Source: Bacteroidota bacterium (GTDB taxonomy: Bacteria; Bacteroidota; Bacteroidia; Flavobacteriales; Flavobacteriaceae). From it: a stretch of DNA of 64,000 bases. A model generated the notes under the pieces. That model saw only the letters and a list, made by a program, of their open reading frames with translations, had not been told where the DNA came from and did no database searches. Below are positions 8,595 through 16,795 of this stretch, in pieces. Numbering within the stretch: position 1 is the first letter of the stretch; each line of letters begins with the position of its first letter. The stretch is taken from positions 21,204 through 85,203 of the forward strand of contig JAQCBK010000003.1 in the NCBI GenBank assembly GCA_027621505.1. The letters are read 5' to 3'. The position numbers were made by a program, and so were the translations under genes.

Positions 8595-9224
8595 ATGATT
8601 AAGATAGCCATTATCGACCCACACCCTATTGTCAGGTGTGGTTTCCAATACTTTTTTTCGGATTTTGATCAAATTGATGTTGTAAACACCTCAGCTTGTC
8701 TCAGCCAATCCATCAAGTACTTAGAATCTAATCCGGTTGACATCCTCATCTCAGAAATGGTATTGAGCGATGAAACGCCCACCAATTTAATCAACAGAGT
8801 CAAAGAGGTCAATCCAGAAATCAACATCGTTTTTTTTACTGATGAAGACCAGGAAATCTACAGCATTCCTCTGCTCAAGGCTGGCGCATTGGGCTTTTTG
8901 TCTAAAAACGTTGATGCCTCGGTCATGGCAGATGCCATCCACAAAATCAATTGCTACAAACTCTACATTACCAATAATTTCAACAATGAATTGAGTTTGG
9001 ATTTGGATTTAGAAAAACCCCGAAACGACTACGGAACCCTCTCCTCAAGAGAAATTGAAGTACTTAAATTCCTCACCGAAGGCAAACGAAACATTGAAAT
9101 CGCCGAATGTTTGAAGATCAATCAAAAAACCGTGAACACCAATAAAAATAGAATGATGCACAAACTCAAAGTAAACAATCTGTTTGATTTATACGTTCAG
9201 GCCAAAAATCTAAATTTGGTTTAG
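8595..9224 (+). CDS. LuxR/NarL-type response regulator with atypical receiver domain
   Basis: DNA-binding regulator of 209 aa: a receiver-like domain at about residues 1-120 and a LuxR-type helix-turn-helix at about 145-205 (LSSREIEVLKFL ... VNTNKNRMMHKL). The conserved Lys (GFLSKNV) and Thr/Ser (FFTDE) of receivers are present. At the strand-3 position where the phosphorylated Asp should be there is Glu54 (ILISEMV). No histidine kinase is adjacent. It may work without phosphorylation. The target genes are unknown. The stop codon overlaps the convergent dnaG stop by four bases. Confidence 0.92.
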   Translation: MIKIAIIDPHPIVRCGFQYFFSDFDQIDVVNTSACLSQSIKYLESNPVDILISEMVLSDETPTNLINRVKEVNPEINIVFFTDEDQEIYSIPLLKAGALGFLSKNVDASVMADAIHKINCYKLYITNNFNNELSLDLDLEKPRNDYGTLSSREIEVLKFLTEGKRNIEIAECLKINQKTVNTNKNRMMHKLKVNNLFDLYVQAKNLNLV

Positions 9225-11176
9225 AGTACCCGATTCAGTTTGTTGGACAGTACTTTTTTGAGCTGCTGATAACTCATGATCTCTTGAAGCGTTTCCTGAT
9301 TTTCATGCTGCGCTTTGGTTTCCACTTGAAGTTCCTCAATTTTCTGATCAACCAAATAACGTCTGATGGACAGTATGGTCTCACTCACCAATTGTACCAC
9401 CTCACTCCCTTTGTCCTTTACAAAAACGTTTCGCTTTTCCCAATCATGTAGCTGATGTTGCTCCTCCTTCATGATCAAATCAGCAATGATTTCGTTCTGA
9501 GCTAAATCCTCCGTTTGCATAACTTTTTCAAGGTTTAATTCCTCCGAACTACTTTGATACAATGCGATCAACTTGTAAAAAATATTTTTAAAAGCTTCAT
9601 TACTCAACTCAATTTCATCTTGTTGTAAGTCTAAAAATATCTTTTCATAAACTTTAGCAGACATATATTGTGTTTTGTGAACCAAAGCACCCTCCTCATC
9701 GGGAACCAATACAATGTCTTCAAAATTCAATTCCAAATCACCATAAGTCAATAAAATTGCAATGATCTGTTTTTCCAACTCGAAAGCCCGATTGACCTTA
9801 CTCGAGGCATCCACTGTCTTTTTAACCAGTTCGGCAGTCGGGTTTGAAATCAACCTTTTCGTCCCTTTCTGTTTATTTCTTTTGTTAATTTGAGCCAAAG
9901 CACTGAAGAGGGCATCTTCAGAAATTTGCATAATCTCAGCACAATTCTGAATATAGATTTCCTGCTTGATGACATCGGGTATCTTTGAAATACTATCGAC
10001 AATTTCGTTTATGGTTTCCGCCTTGCCAATGGGGTCATTTTTGCCCGCATCATTCAATAGTGATGCTTTGAATTGTATAAAATCTTTGGACGCTTCTTCC
10101 AGAAAGGCAATAATCTCCTCGCTAGAATGCGATTTGGCAAAACTGTCGGGATCCTCTCCCTCCGGGAAACTGCACACCCTCACATTCATTCCTTGTTCAA
10201 GAATCAAATCAATCCCTCTTAGAGAGGCCCTCAGACCAGCAGCATCTCCATCGAACAAAACCACGATATTGGAGGTCAATCGATTGATCATTCGGATCTG
10301 ATCGACAGTCAGAGCAGTTCCTGAAGAAGACACTACATTGGTAATCCCCGACTGATGCATTTGAATTACATCGGTATATCCCTCTACCAAATAGCAAACA
10401 TCGTTTTTGGCAATGCTTTGTTTGGACTCATATATCCCATAAAGAGCCTTGCTTTTGTGGTAAATTTCGCTTTCTGGAGAATTGAGATATTTAGCGGTTT
10501 TGGACTGCTCCGAAAGTATTCTGCCACCAAAACCTTGTACCCTTCCAGACATACTTCGGATGGGAAAGATTACCCGCCCTCGAAAACGATCCACTTTGCG
10601 ATCTTCATTCACAATCACCAATCCGGTTTTCTCGAGAAATTCGAGTTTATAACCTTTCTTTAGTGCTTTATTGCTAAAATCATCATAGGAATCCATGGCA
10701 TAACCCAAGGCGAATTTTTTGATGGTTTCGTCCTTGAATCCTCGCTCTTTGAAATAGGTCAAACCGATCGATTTCCCCATTTCCGTCTCCCACAGATTTG
10801 TTTCAAAAAATTCCGAGGCATATTGAACAACCAAAAACATGCTTTCTTTGGTGTCTTTGACCTGTTTCTCCTCAAGGGTTTCCTGCGTTTCCTCTATTTC
10901 AATATTGTACTTATTGGCCAAGTAGCGTATGGCCTCAGGATAAGTAAAATGTTCGTGCTCCATTAAGAAAGCAATCACATTACCCCCCTTACCACTACTA
11001 AAATCCTTCCAAATTTGTTTGGCTGGGGAAACCATAAAGCTCGGCGTGCGTTCCTGTGTAAAAGGACTGAGCCCCTTGTAGTTGGCTCCAGATTTTTTGA
11101 GGTTCACATATTCTCCTATCACCTCCTCCAATCGGGCCACTTCATATACTTGATCTATGGTACTTTTTGATATCAA
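9221..11176 (-). CDS. dnaG: DNA primase DnaG with ligand-free CHC2-type N-terminus
   Basis: Makes RNA primers at the replication fork. The order is an N-terminal CHC2-like domain (about 1-95), a catalytic core with TOPRIM (VEGYTDV, then LFDGDAAGLRA) and a C-terminal helicase-interacting region; 651 aa. In the zinc-ribbon part the usual Cys/His/Cys/Cys ligands are replaced by Ser37, Thr40, Asp58 and Ser61, so it should not bind zinc there. The start is TTG at 11176: an in-frame stop lies a short way upstream, and the N-terminus from this TTG matches the family. Confidence 0.95.
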   Translation of the reverse strand: MISKSTIDQVYEVARLEEVIGEYVNLKKSGANYKGLSPFTQERTPSFMVSPAKQIWKDFSSGKGGNVIAFLMEHEHFTYPEAIRYLANKYNIEIEETQETLEEKQVKDTKESMFLVVQYASEFFETNLWETEMGKSIGLTYFKERGFKDETIKKFALGYAMDSYDDFSNKALKKGYKLEFLEKTGLVIVNEDRKVDRFRGRVIFPIRSMSGRVQGFGGRILSEQSKTAKYLNSPESEIYHKSKALYGIYESKQSIAKNDVCYLVEGYTDVIQMHQSGITNVVSSSGTALTVDQIRMINRLTSNIVVLFDGDAAGLRASLRGIDLILEQGMNVRVCSFPEGEDPDSFAKSHSSEEIIAFLEEASKDFIQFKASLLNDAGKNDPIGKAETINEIVDSISKIPDVIKQEIYIQNCAEIMQISEDALFSALAQINKRNKQKGTKRLISNPTAELVKKTVDASSKVNRAFELEKQIIAILLTYGDLELNFEDIVLVPDEEGALVHKTQYMSAKVYEKIFLDLQQDEIELSNEAFKNIFYKLIALYQSSSEELNLEKVMQTEDLAQNEIIADLIMKEEQHQLHDWEKRNVFVKDKGSEVVQLVSETILSIRRYLVDQKIEELQVETKAQHENQETLQEIMSYQQLKKVLSNKLNRVL

Positions 11177-11256
11177 AGCAAGGCGAATATTTAGATAAAA
11201 ATAAAATTATATACTCAGGGAACAAAACCGAGAGAATTTATTTGGAAAGCCCACTA

Positions 11257-12234
11257 TTAAATGCTGCGTTCAATTACAAAGTTTACCATTAACTCCAGCG
11301 CATCTCGGTATTCGTTTTGGGGAAAAGTTTTAAGCACTTTGATCGCTTTGGAACGATAAGATTCCATTTTTTTTTCTGCAAATTCAAGCCCACCAACTGC
11401 TTTGATCTTGCCGATGGCTTCTCGAACCCTTTTCTTGTTTTTGTTGTGATTTTTGACCGTATTTATCAACCACTTTTTTTCCGATTCATCCATCACATTC
11501 AAAGCATGGATCATGGGAAGGGTCATTTTTTGTTCTTTGATATCGATTCCCGTAGGCTTGCCGATTTTCTGTTCAGAGTAATCAAACAAATCATCTTTGA
11601 TCTGAAAAGCCATCCCCAATAGCTCACCAAAACCGTGCATTTTAGAAACCTGATCCTCATTGGCCCCAACGGATTGAGCGCCCATTGCACAACAAGCGGC
11701 CAAAAGCGTTGCGGTTTTTTGACGAATGATTTCATAATATACCTCCTCCGTTAGGTCTAGGTTTCTTGCTTTTTCGATTTGTAAAAGCTCACCCTGACTC
11801 ATCTCTTTAACTGCTACGGAGATGATTTTCAACAAATCGAAATCTTCATTTTCTATGGAGAGCAATAGTCCTTTGGAAAGCAGAAAATCCCCTACCAAAA
11901 CGGCTATTTTATTTTTCCACAATGCATTGATGGAGAAAAATCCCCTCCGCTGATTGCTGTCATCCACCACATCATCATGAACCAAAGTGGCCGTATGGAT
12001 CAACTCTATCACTGCAGCACCCCTGTAGGACCTCTCATTCACCTTGCCATTGGCCAACATTTTGGCCACCAAAAAAACAAACATGGGGCGCATTTGTTTT
12101 CCTTTTCTGTTGACAATAAAATGGGTGATTCTGTTAAGTAAGGCAACCTTCGAAGACATTGAAGAAGTGAACTTTTTTTCAAAAAGCTCCATCTCTTCAT
12201 AAATGGGTTCCTTAATTCGCTCTACCACTTTCAT
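11257..12234 (-). CDS. Polyprenyl diphosphate synthase (IspB-like)
   Basis: Head-to-tail trans-prenyltransferase that extends isopentenyl diphosphate chains, probably for the menaquinone side chain. First aspartate-rich motif DDVVDD begins at Asp87, the second (KDDLFD) lies at about residue 215, and the GKQMRP substrate-binding segment is near 45. The residues upstream of the first motif (TATLV) are small, as in long-chain synthases, but product length cannot be fixed by eye. A near-consensus -7 (TATCTTTA, 12249-12242) precedes it. Confidence 0.92.
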   Translation of the reverse strand: MKVVERIKEPIYEEMELFEKKFTSSMSSKVALLNRITHFIVNRKGKQMRPMFVFLVAKMLANGKVNERSYRGAAVIELIHTATLVHDDVVDDSNQRRGFFSINALWKNKIAVLVGDFLLSKGLLLSIENEDFDLLKIISVAVKEMSQGELLQIEKARNLDLTEEVYYEIIRQKTATLLAACCAMGAQSVGANEDQVSKMHGFGELLGMAFQIKDDLFDYSEQKIGKPTGIDIKEQKMTLPMIHALNVMDESEKKWLINTVKNHNKNKKRVREAIGKIKAVGGLEFAEKKMESYRSKAIKVLKTFPQNEYRDALELMVNFVIERSI

Positions 12235-12274
12235 TTCTCTGTAAAGATACCACTATTCGAGATGGAAAAACAAT

Positions 12275-13327
12275 CTAAATATTTTCGGATTTGTTGGCCA
12301 ATTGGCCACAGGCAGCATCAATATCCTTCCCTCTTGATCTTCTAACGGTCACCGTAATTCTATTGGCCTCCAAGGCAGTTTGATACGCCTGAATGCGCTC
12401 TTTTTTGGCTTGTAGGAAATTGTCATCTCCAATGGGGTTGTACTCGATCAAGTTCACCTTGCAGGGTATGGATTTACAAAAATCAACCAATGCATTGATG
12501 TCCTCCTCTTGATCGTTGATCCCAGCCCAGACCACATACTCAAAAGTAACGGGACTTGATGTTTTTTCATACCAGTACAATAAGGCACTGGATAATTCCT
12601 CCAGAGGAAATTTTTCTGCAAATGGCATAATATTTTGTCTCAACTCTTGTCGGGCACTGTGAAGCGAGACGGCCAAACCAAAACGGACTTGATCATCCGC
12701 CATTTTCATGATCATTTTAGGGATACCCGAGGTAGAAACGGTAATTCTAGAAGGAGACATACCCAATCCCTTTGGGTCAGTAATTTTGTCAACCGCCTTG
12801 ATCATGTTGTTATAATTCATCAAGGGCTCACCCATTCCCATGAAAACAATATTCGATAAGGGGCGGTTGAAATACAATTGACTCTGCTGATCCATCACCA
12901 CCACTTGATCATATATTTCATCGGGGTTGAGATTTCTCATTCTTTTGATTTGGGCGGTGGCACAAAATTTACAATCCAAACTGCAACCCACTTGAGAAGA
13001 AACACATGCCGTTGTCCTGGTGGGAGTGGGAATCAGAACAGATTCCACCACCAAATTATCGTGGAGCTTAATCGCATTTTTTATGGTGCCGTCTTTGCTT
13101 TTTTGCTGCAGATCGATCTCGATATGATTGATCACAAAATGTTCCTCCAATAACAAGCGAGTAGTTTTAGACAGATTGGTCATCCCATCAAAATCGTGAA
13201 TGCCTTTTTGCCATAACCACTGATATACCTGATTACCACGAAAGGCTTGATCGTTATTTTCACTAAAAAACTGCCTCAGGTCGTCGAGTGATAGCGATCG
13301 GATGTCTTTTTTGCTAGGGGGTGTCAT
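12275..13327 (-). CDS. rlmN: Dual-specificity 23S rRNA/tRNA adenine-C2 methyltransferase RlmN
   Basis: Radical-SAM enzyme that methylates C2 of A2503 in 23S rRNA and A37 in some tRNAs. The [4Fe-4S] cysteines are in the family CxxxCxxC motif (Cys115, Cys119, Cys122). The GMGEPLMN motif follows, and the C-terminal methyl-carrier cysteine is in AACGQLA. At 350 aa it is complete. It is followed by the polyprenyl synthase gene 40 bases downstream. Confidence 0.97.
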   Translation of the reverse strand: MTPPSKKDIRSLSLDDLRQFFSENNDQAFRGNQVYQWLWQKGIHDFDGMTNLSKTTRLLLEEHFVINHIEIDLQQKSKDGTIKNAIKLHDNLVVESVLIPTPTRTTACVSSQVGCSLDCKFCATAQIKRMRNLNPDEIYDQVVVMDQQSQLYFNRPLSNIVFMGMGEPLMNYNNMIKAVDKITDPKGLGMSPSRITVSTSGIPKMIMKMADDQVRFGLAVSLHSARQELRQNIMPFAEKFPLEELSSALLYWYEKTSSPVTFEYVVWAGINDQEEDINALVDFCKSIPCKVNLIEYNPIGDDNFLQAKKERIQAYQTALEANRITVTVRRSRGKDIDAACGQLANKSENI

Positions 13328-13367
13328 TTTACATCCTTAGTGGGTAAATCTCGGCTTGCTGATGAGA

Positions 13368-14417
13368 CTATATAATGAGCATGGCATCACCATAAGAATA
13401 AAAGTTATACTTTTTCTTTATGGCCTCCTTATATGCTTCTTTAATAAAATCTACATCGGCAAAAGCAGATACCATCATCAACAGCGTGGACTTAGGGGTA
13501 TGGAAATTGGTAATCATGCAATTGGCAATAGAAAAATCATAGGGTGGAAAAATAAACTTGTGCGTCCATCCCTGATAAGGATTGAGTGTTCCCATAGAGG
13601 AAACCGAGGTCTCCAAACCTCTCATGACGGTGGTACCTACTGCACAAATTTTTCGATTAGTGGTCAAGGCATTATTCACCAAATCACAAGCCTCTGGCGT
13701 GATGATCAACTCCTCAGAGTCCATCTTGTGCTTGGACAAGTCCTCTACCTCCACCGGACTAAAGGTTCCCAAACCAACATGCAAGGTCATTTCTGCTAAA
13801 TCAATGCCTTTGATTTGAAGTTTTTTAATCAAATGCTTGGAAAAATGCAAGCCTGCTGTGGGTGCAGCTACAGCCCCTTCATGTTTGGCGTAGATGGTTT
13901 GGTAGCGCTCCTCATCTTCTTTCTCTGTCGGGCGGTTGATGTATTTAGGAAGGGGGGTTTGCCCCAGTTCCTTTAACTTCGATCGGAACTCACGATAGGA
14001 ACCATCAAAAAGAAAACGAAGGGTTCTTCCTCTGGAGGTTGTATTGTCAATGACCTCCGCTACAAGACTGTCATCATTCCCAAAATAAAGTTTATTGCCA
14101 ATTCTAATTTTTCGCGCTGGATCAACCAATACATCCCACAATCGCTGTTCCTCATTGAGCTCTCTCAATAAAAAAACCTCAATTCGTGCTCCCGTCTTCT
14201 CTTTATTTCCAAACAATCTCGCTGGAAAAACTTTGGTATTGTTCAACACCATGACATCACCCTCATCAAAAAAATCAATAATGTCTTTGAAAGTATGATG
14301 ACTGATCGATCGGTCTTGACGATTGAGTACCATTAAGCGAGACTCGTCCCTTCCAGCTGAAGGTCGTTGTGCTAATAAAATATTGGGAAGGTCAAAATTA
14401 AAATCTGACAATTTCAT
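13368..14417 (-). CDS. queA: tRNA preQ1(34) S-adenosylmethionine ribosyltransferase-isomerase QueA
   Basis: Converts 7-aminomethyl-deazaguanine in tRNA to epoxyqueuosine using the ribosyl group of SAM. The N-terminus is [11 protein letters not shown], and the family blocks [33 protein letters not shown] and [10 protein letters not shown] are all present; 349 aa. A start 17 codons further upstream is open but rejected: the residues do not match the family, and a well-formed promoter (-7 at 14444-14437) lies between the two candidates. Confidence 0.96.
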   Translation of the reverse strand: MKLSDFNFDLPNILLAQRPSAGRDESRLMVLNRQDRSISHHTFKDIIDFFDEGDVMVLNNTKVFPARLFGNKEKTGARIEVFLLRELNEEQRLWDVLVDPARKIRIGNKLYFGNDDSLVAEVIDNTTSRGRTLRFLFDGSYREFRSKLKELGQTPLPKYINRPTEKEDEERYQTIYAKHEGAVAAPTAGLHFSKHLIKKLQIKGIDLAEMTLHVGLGTFSPVEVEDLSKHKMDSEELIITPEACDLVNNALTTNRKICAVGTTVMRGLETSVSSMGTLNPYQGWTHKFIFPPYDFSIANCMITNFHTPKSTLLMMVSAFADVDFIKEAYKEAIKKKYNFYSYGDAMLII

Positions 14418-14436
14418 GGGTTGGTTTTTAAAGATG

Positions 14437-14468
14437 CAAATATAGGTGGTACAGGGGGGGATTGTCAA
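14437..14468 (-). promoter_or_regulatory. queA promoter, -33 TTG and -7 TATATTTG, with C7 spacer tract
   Basis: One of the most complete promoters in the window. On the minus strand TTG (14468-14466) and TATATTTG (14444-14437) are separated by 21 bases, and the ATG follows 19 bases later. The spacer contains seven consecutive C residues (14460-14454), a possible slippage site. It gives queA its own start although aroA ends only 69 bases upstream on the same strand. Confidence 0.65.
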
Positions 14469-14486
14469 GTAAAAATCAATAAAATA

Positions 14487-15713
14487 CTAAAAGATATCTT
14501 GATCAAATTTTATTTTTTTGAGGTCATCCCAAAAACTCGGGTAGGACTTTGAAACCACATCTGGATTTTTGATATTGATGGGAACAAGCAAACCCAATGG
14601 AGCAAAAGCCATTGCCATTCGGTGGTCATTGTAGGTTTCTATAGAGATATTCTCTTTGATTGTACCCGGATGGATAAGCTCCAAGGTTTTGTCTGTAATT
14701 TCTACCTGAGCACCCAACTTTTCCATTTCAACTTTGAGGGCCACCAGCCGATCCGTTTCTTTGATCTTTAAGGTATGAAGACCGGTAAGTTTACAGCCTA
14801 TATTCAAACCCAAGCAAGTCACCGCTATGGTTTGCGCCAAGTCTGGCGTGTTTTTAAGATCTAAGGAAACATAAGTCGGTGGACTAAAGCCAGGGGTTTT
14901 AGACAGCTTGATTTTACCGTCAAAAAAAGTGGTTTCTACCCCCATTTGTTCATAGATTTTCACCAATGCTGAATCCCCCTGCATGCTTTCCTCAAAGTAA
15001 CTGGAAAGTGTAATTTCACTTTCTTCGGCCAAAGCTACTACAGAATAAAAATAGGAAGCAGAACTCCAATCTGACTCCACCTTCCATATATTTTCTTCTA
15101 TTGCTTCAGCAGCTTTAATGGTGATTTGACTTCCATCAAAAGCAGCCTCAAACCCCAGTTGATTGAGGATACTTTGGGTCATCTGAATGTAGGGAACAGA
15201 GGTCGTTTCTCCGATCAATTCAATCACCAAGCCATTTTTTAAAGAGGGGGCAATCAACATCAATGCCGATATGTATTGGCTGCTGATGTTGGCTGGAAGG
15301 CCAATGCGGTTTTCGCTTAGTTCCTTGCCCTTTATGATCAATGGTGGAAAACCAGCTTTCCGCTCATAACGAATGTCGGCACCTATGCTGTTCAATGCCT
15401 CAACCAATAGCTTTATCGGACGTTCTTGCATGCGCTTTGAACCTGTCAGTACGACTTCTCTACCCTGCTGAACAGCATAATAGGCCGTAAGAAAACGCAT
15501 AGCCGTTCCCGCATGATGAATGTCTATTATTCGTCCATTGCTTTTTAACCCACTGAGGGTAACATTTGAATCATCGGAAGAGGATATATTTTCAATCTTG
15601 ATCTGTGGATACAAAGCTTGGAGGATCAGCAACCTATTCGATTCGCTTTTAGATCCCGTGATGGTAAGTTCACCTTTGGCTACTTTGGTAGGGTGAAATA
15701 ATTTCAGCTTCAT
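14487..15713 (-). CDS. aroA: 3-phosphoshikimate 1-carboxyvinyltransferase (EPSP synthase)
   Basis: Sixth step of the shikimate pathway: transfers enolpyruvyl from PEP to shikimate-3-phosphate. The substrate-binding GSKSESNR is near residue 20, AGTAMRF near 85-95, the (Q)ERPIK segment follows, and KETDRL and the DHRMAMAF block lie in the C-terminal half; 408 aa, slightly short but complete. It lies nine bases after the MazG-like gene and is presumably transcribed with it. Confidence 0.96.
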   Translation of the reverse strand: MKLKLFHPTKVAKGELTITGSKSESNRLLILQALYPQIKIENISSSDDSNVTLSGLKSNGRIIDIHHAGTAMRFLTAYYAVQQGREVVLTGSKRMQERPIKLLVEALNSIGADIRYERKAGFPPLIIKGKELSENRIGLPANISSQYISALMLIAPSLKNGLVIELIGETTSVPYIQMTQSILNQLGFEAAFDGSQITIKAAEAIEENIWKVESDWSSASYFYSVVALAEESEITLSSYFEESMQGDSALVKIYEQMGVETTFFDGKIKLSKTPGFSPPTYVSLDLKNTPDLAQTIAVTCLGLNIGCKLTGLHTLKIKETDRLVALKVEMEKLGAQVEITDKTLELIHPGTIKENISIETYNDHRMAMAFAPLGLLVPINIKNPDVVSKSYPSFWDDLKKIKFDQDIF

Positions 15714-15722
15714 TGAAATTGG

Positions 15723-16049
15723 CTATTTAAGTTTTGGGTTATTTTGGTGTCGATCGTGGTCTCTCTCCGATTTGATTTTCATTTTTTTATCAAAAGCCTT
15801 TTGTAGATCAACCCCGGTTTGATTGGCCAAACAGAGAACAACGAATATAACATCGGCAAGCTCCTCCCCCAAATCCTTGGATCGGTCACTTTCCTTTTCA
15901 CTTTGCTCACCATATCGTCTTGCAATGATTCGGGCCACTTCACCCACCTCCTCCGTTAGCTGGGCCATGTTGGTCAATTCATCAAAATACCGAACACCAT
16001 GGTCTTGAATCCAATCGTCAACTATTTTCTGGGCTTTTTTGAGTTCCAT
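15723..16049 (-). CDS. MazG-like nucleotide pyrophosphohydrolase
   Basis: All-alpha NTP pyrophosphohydrolase of 108 aa with the metal-binding ExxE motifs of the MazG superfamily: EEVGE (about residue 31) and GEELAD (about 62-67). Such small single-domain forms hydrolyse (d)NTPs, often non-canonical ones, to the monophosphate; the substrate here is not known. Upstream is a hairpin (16065-16091) that separates it from the HAD gene; downstream aroA follows closely. Confidence 0.85.
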   Translation of the reverse strand: MELKKAQKIVDDWIQDHGVRYFDELTNMAQLTEEVGEVARIIARRYGEQSEKESDRSKDLGEELADVIFVVLCLANQTGVDLQKAFDKKMKIKSERDHDRHQNNPKLK

Positions 16050-16064
16050 TTGCTGGCGAATTTA

Positions 16065-16091
16065 AAACTTTCCTTTCGGTAGGAAAAGTTT
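16065..16091 (-). terminator. Hairpin after the HAD phosphatase gene
   Basis: An AT-rich stem of about ten pairs with one bulged base (AAACTTTCCT against AGGAAAAGTTT, loop TTCGGT) lies 12 bases past the HAD stop. Read on the minus strand the 3' side runs into TTTTAAATT, a weak U-tract. It is a possible partial terminator before mazG; the stem is GC-poor. Confidence 0.35.
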
Positions 16092-16102
16092 AAGTTTAAA
16101 AA

Positions 16103-16795
16103 TCATAATATCCCCTTAATTTCGTCCAGTTCATTCACCATCTGGCAATGGCTGTGATCGGGTTCATTGTGTGAATTGAAGTGGATGGCCTGCATGCCTA
16201 CATTTAAGGCCCCCAAAATGTCGGCCTCAAGACTGTCGCCAATCATTAGGGAATTCCCCGCAACCGCCTGGGTTTGATTTAGGGCATGCTCAAAAATAAT
16301 AGGGTGGGGTTTTTTGTATCCCACTTTCTCAGCAGTAAAAATGTTTTCAAAATAAGGGGAAAGACCAGAGTTATTGATTTTGTGATATTGAACCACCTCA
16401 AAACCATTGGTAATAATATGGAGTTGGTATTGGCCTTTGAGCTCCTCCAAAAGGGAAATTGCCCCATTGAAAAGGTTTGAAAATGTAGACAAATACATAA
16501 TGTATTGATTCGAGACCAAATCAATCTGAGCAGAGTCAAAATCAAAATTAATCGCTTGAAAAGTTTTTATCAAGCGCTTTTCCCTCAATTCTTTTTGGGA
16601 TATTTTATTTTCACGATACAGCTTCCAATACTGGTGATTGATCCCATGATAAGCCCCCAAAAAATCAGTGAGATTGACATTAATATTTTGTTCTTTGAAA
16701 ATCTTCTCAAAGGTCAATGATGAATTTTTCTCAAAATCCCACAGGGTATGATCCAAATCAAAAAAGATGTGACGCACCCTATTTTTTTGAATCAT
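16103..16795 (-). CDS. HAD-family phosphatase, YjjG type
   Basis: Haloacid-dehalogenase-fold hydrolase of 230 aa, most like the YjjG nucleotidase group. Motif I is DLDHTL (nucleophile Asp13, acid Asp15), motif II is ITNG, motif III includes the Lys in GYKKPHP, and motif IV is IGDSLEAD. YjjG enzymes dephosphorylate (d)UMP and dTMP analogues; substrate inferred only. The start at 16795 places motif I at the usual distance; an upstream ATG (16834) would add 13 hydrophobic residues unlike the family. It overlaps the preceding gene by 17 bases. Confidence 0.85.
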   Translation of the reverse strand: MIQKNRVRHIFFDLDHTLWDFEKNSSLTFEKIFKEQNINVNLTDFLGAYHGINHQYWKLYRENKISQKELREKRLIKTFQAINFDFDSAQIDLVSNQYIMYLSTFSNLFNGAISLLEELKGQYQLHIITNGFEVVQYHKINNSGLSPYFENIFTAEKVGYKKPHPIIFEHALNQTQAVAGNSLMIGDSLEADILGALNVGMQAIHFNSHNEPDHSHCQMVNELDEIKGIL

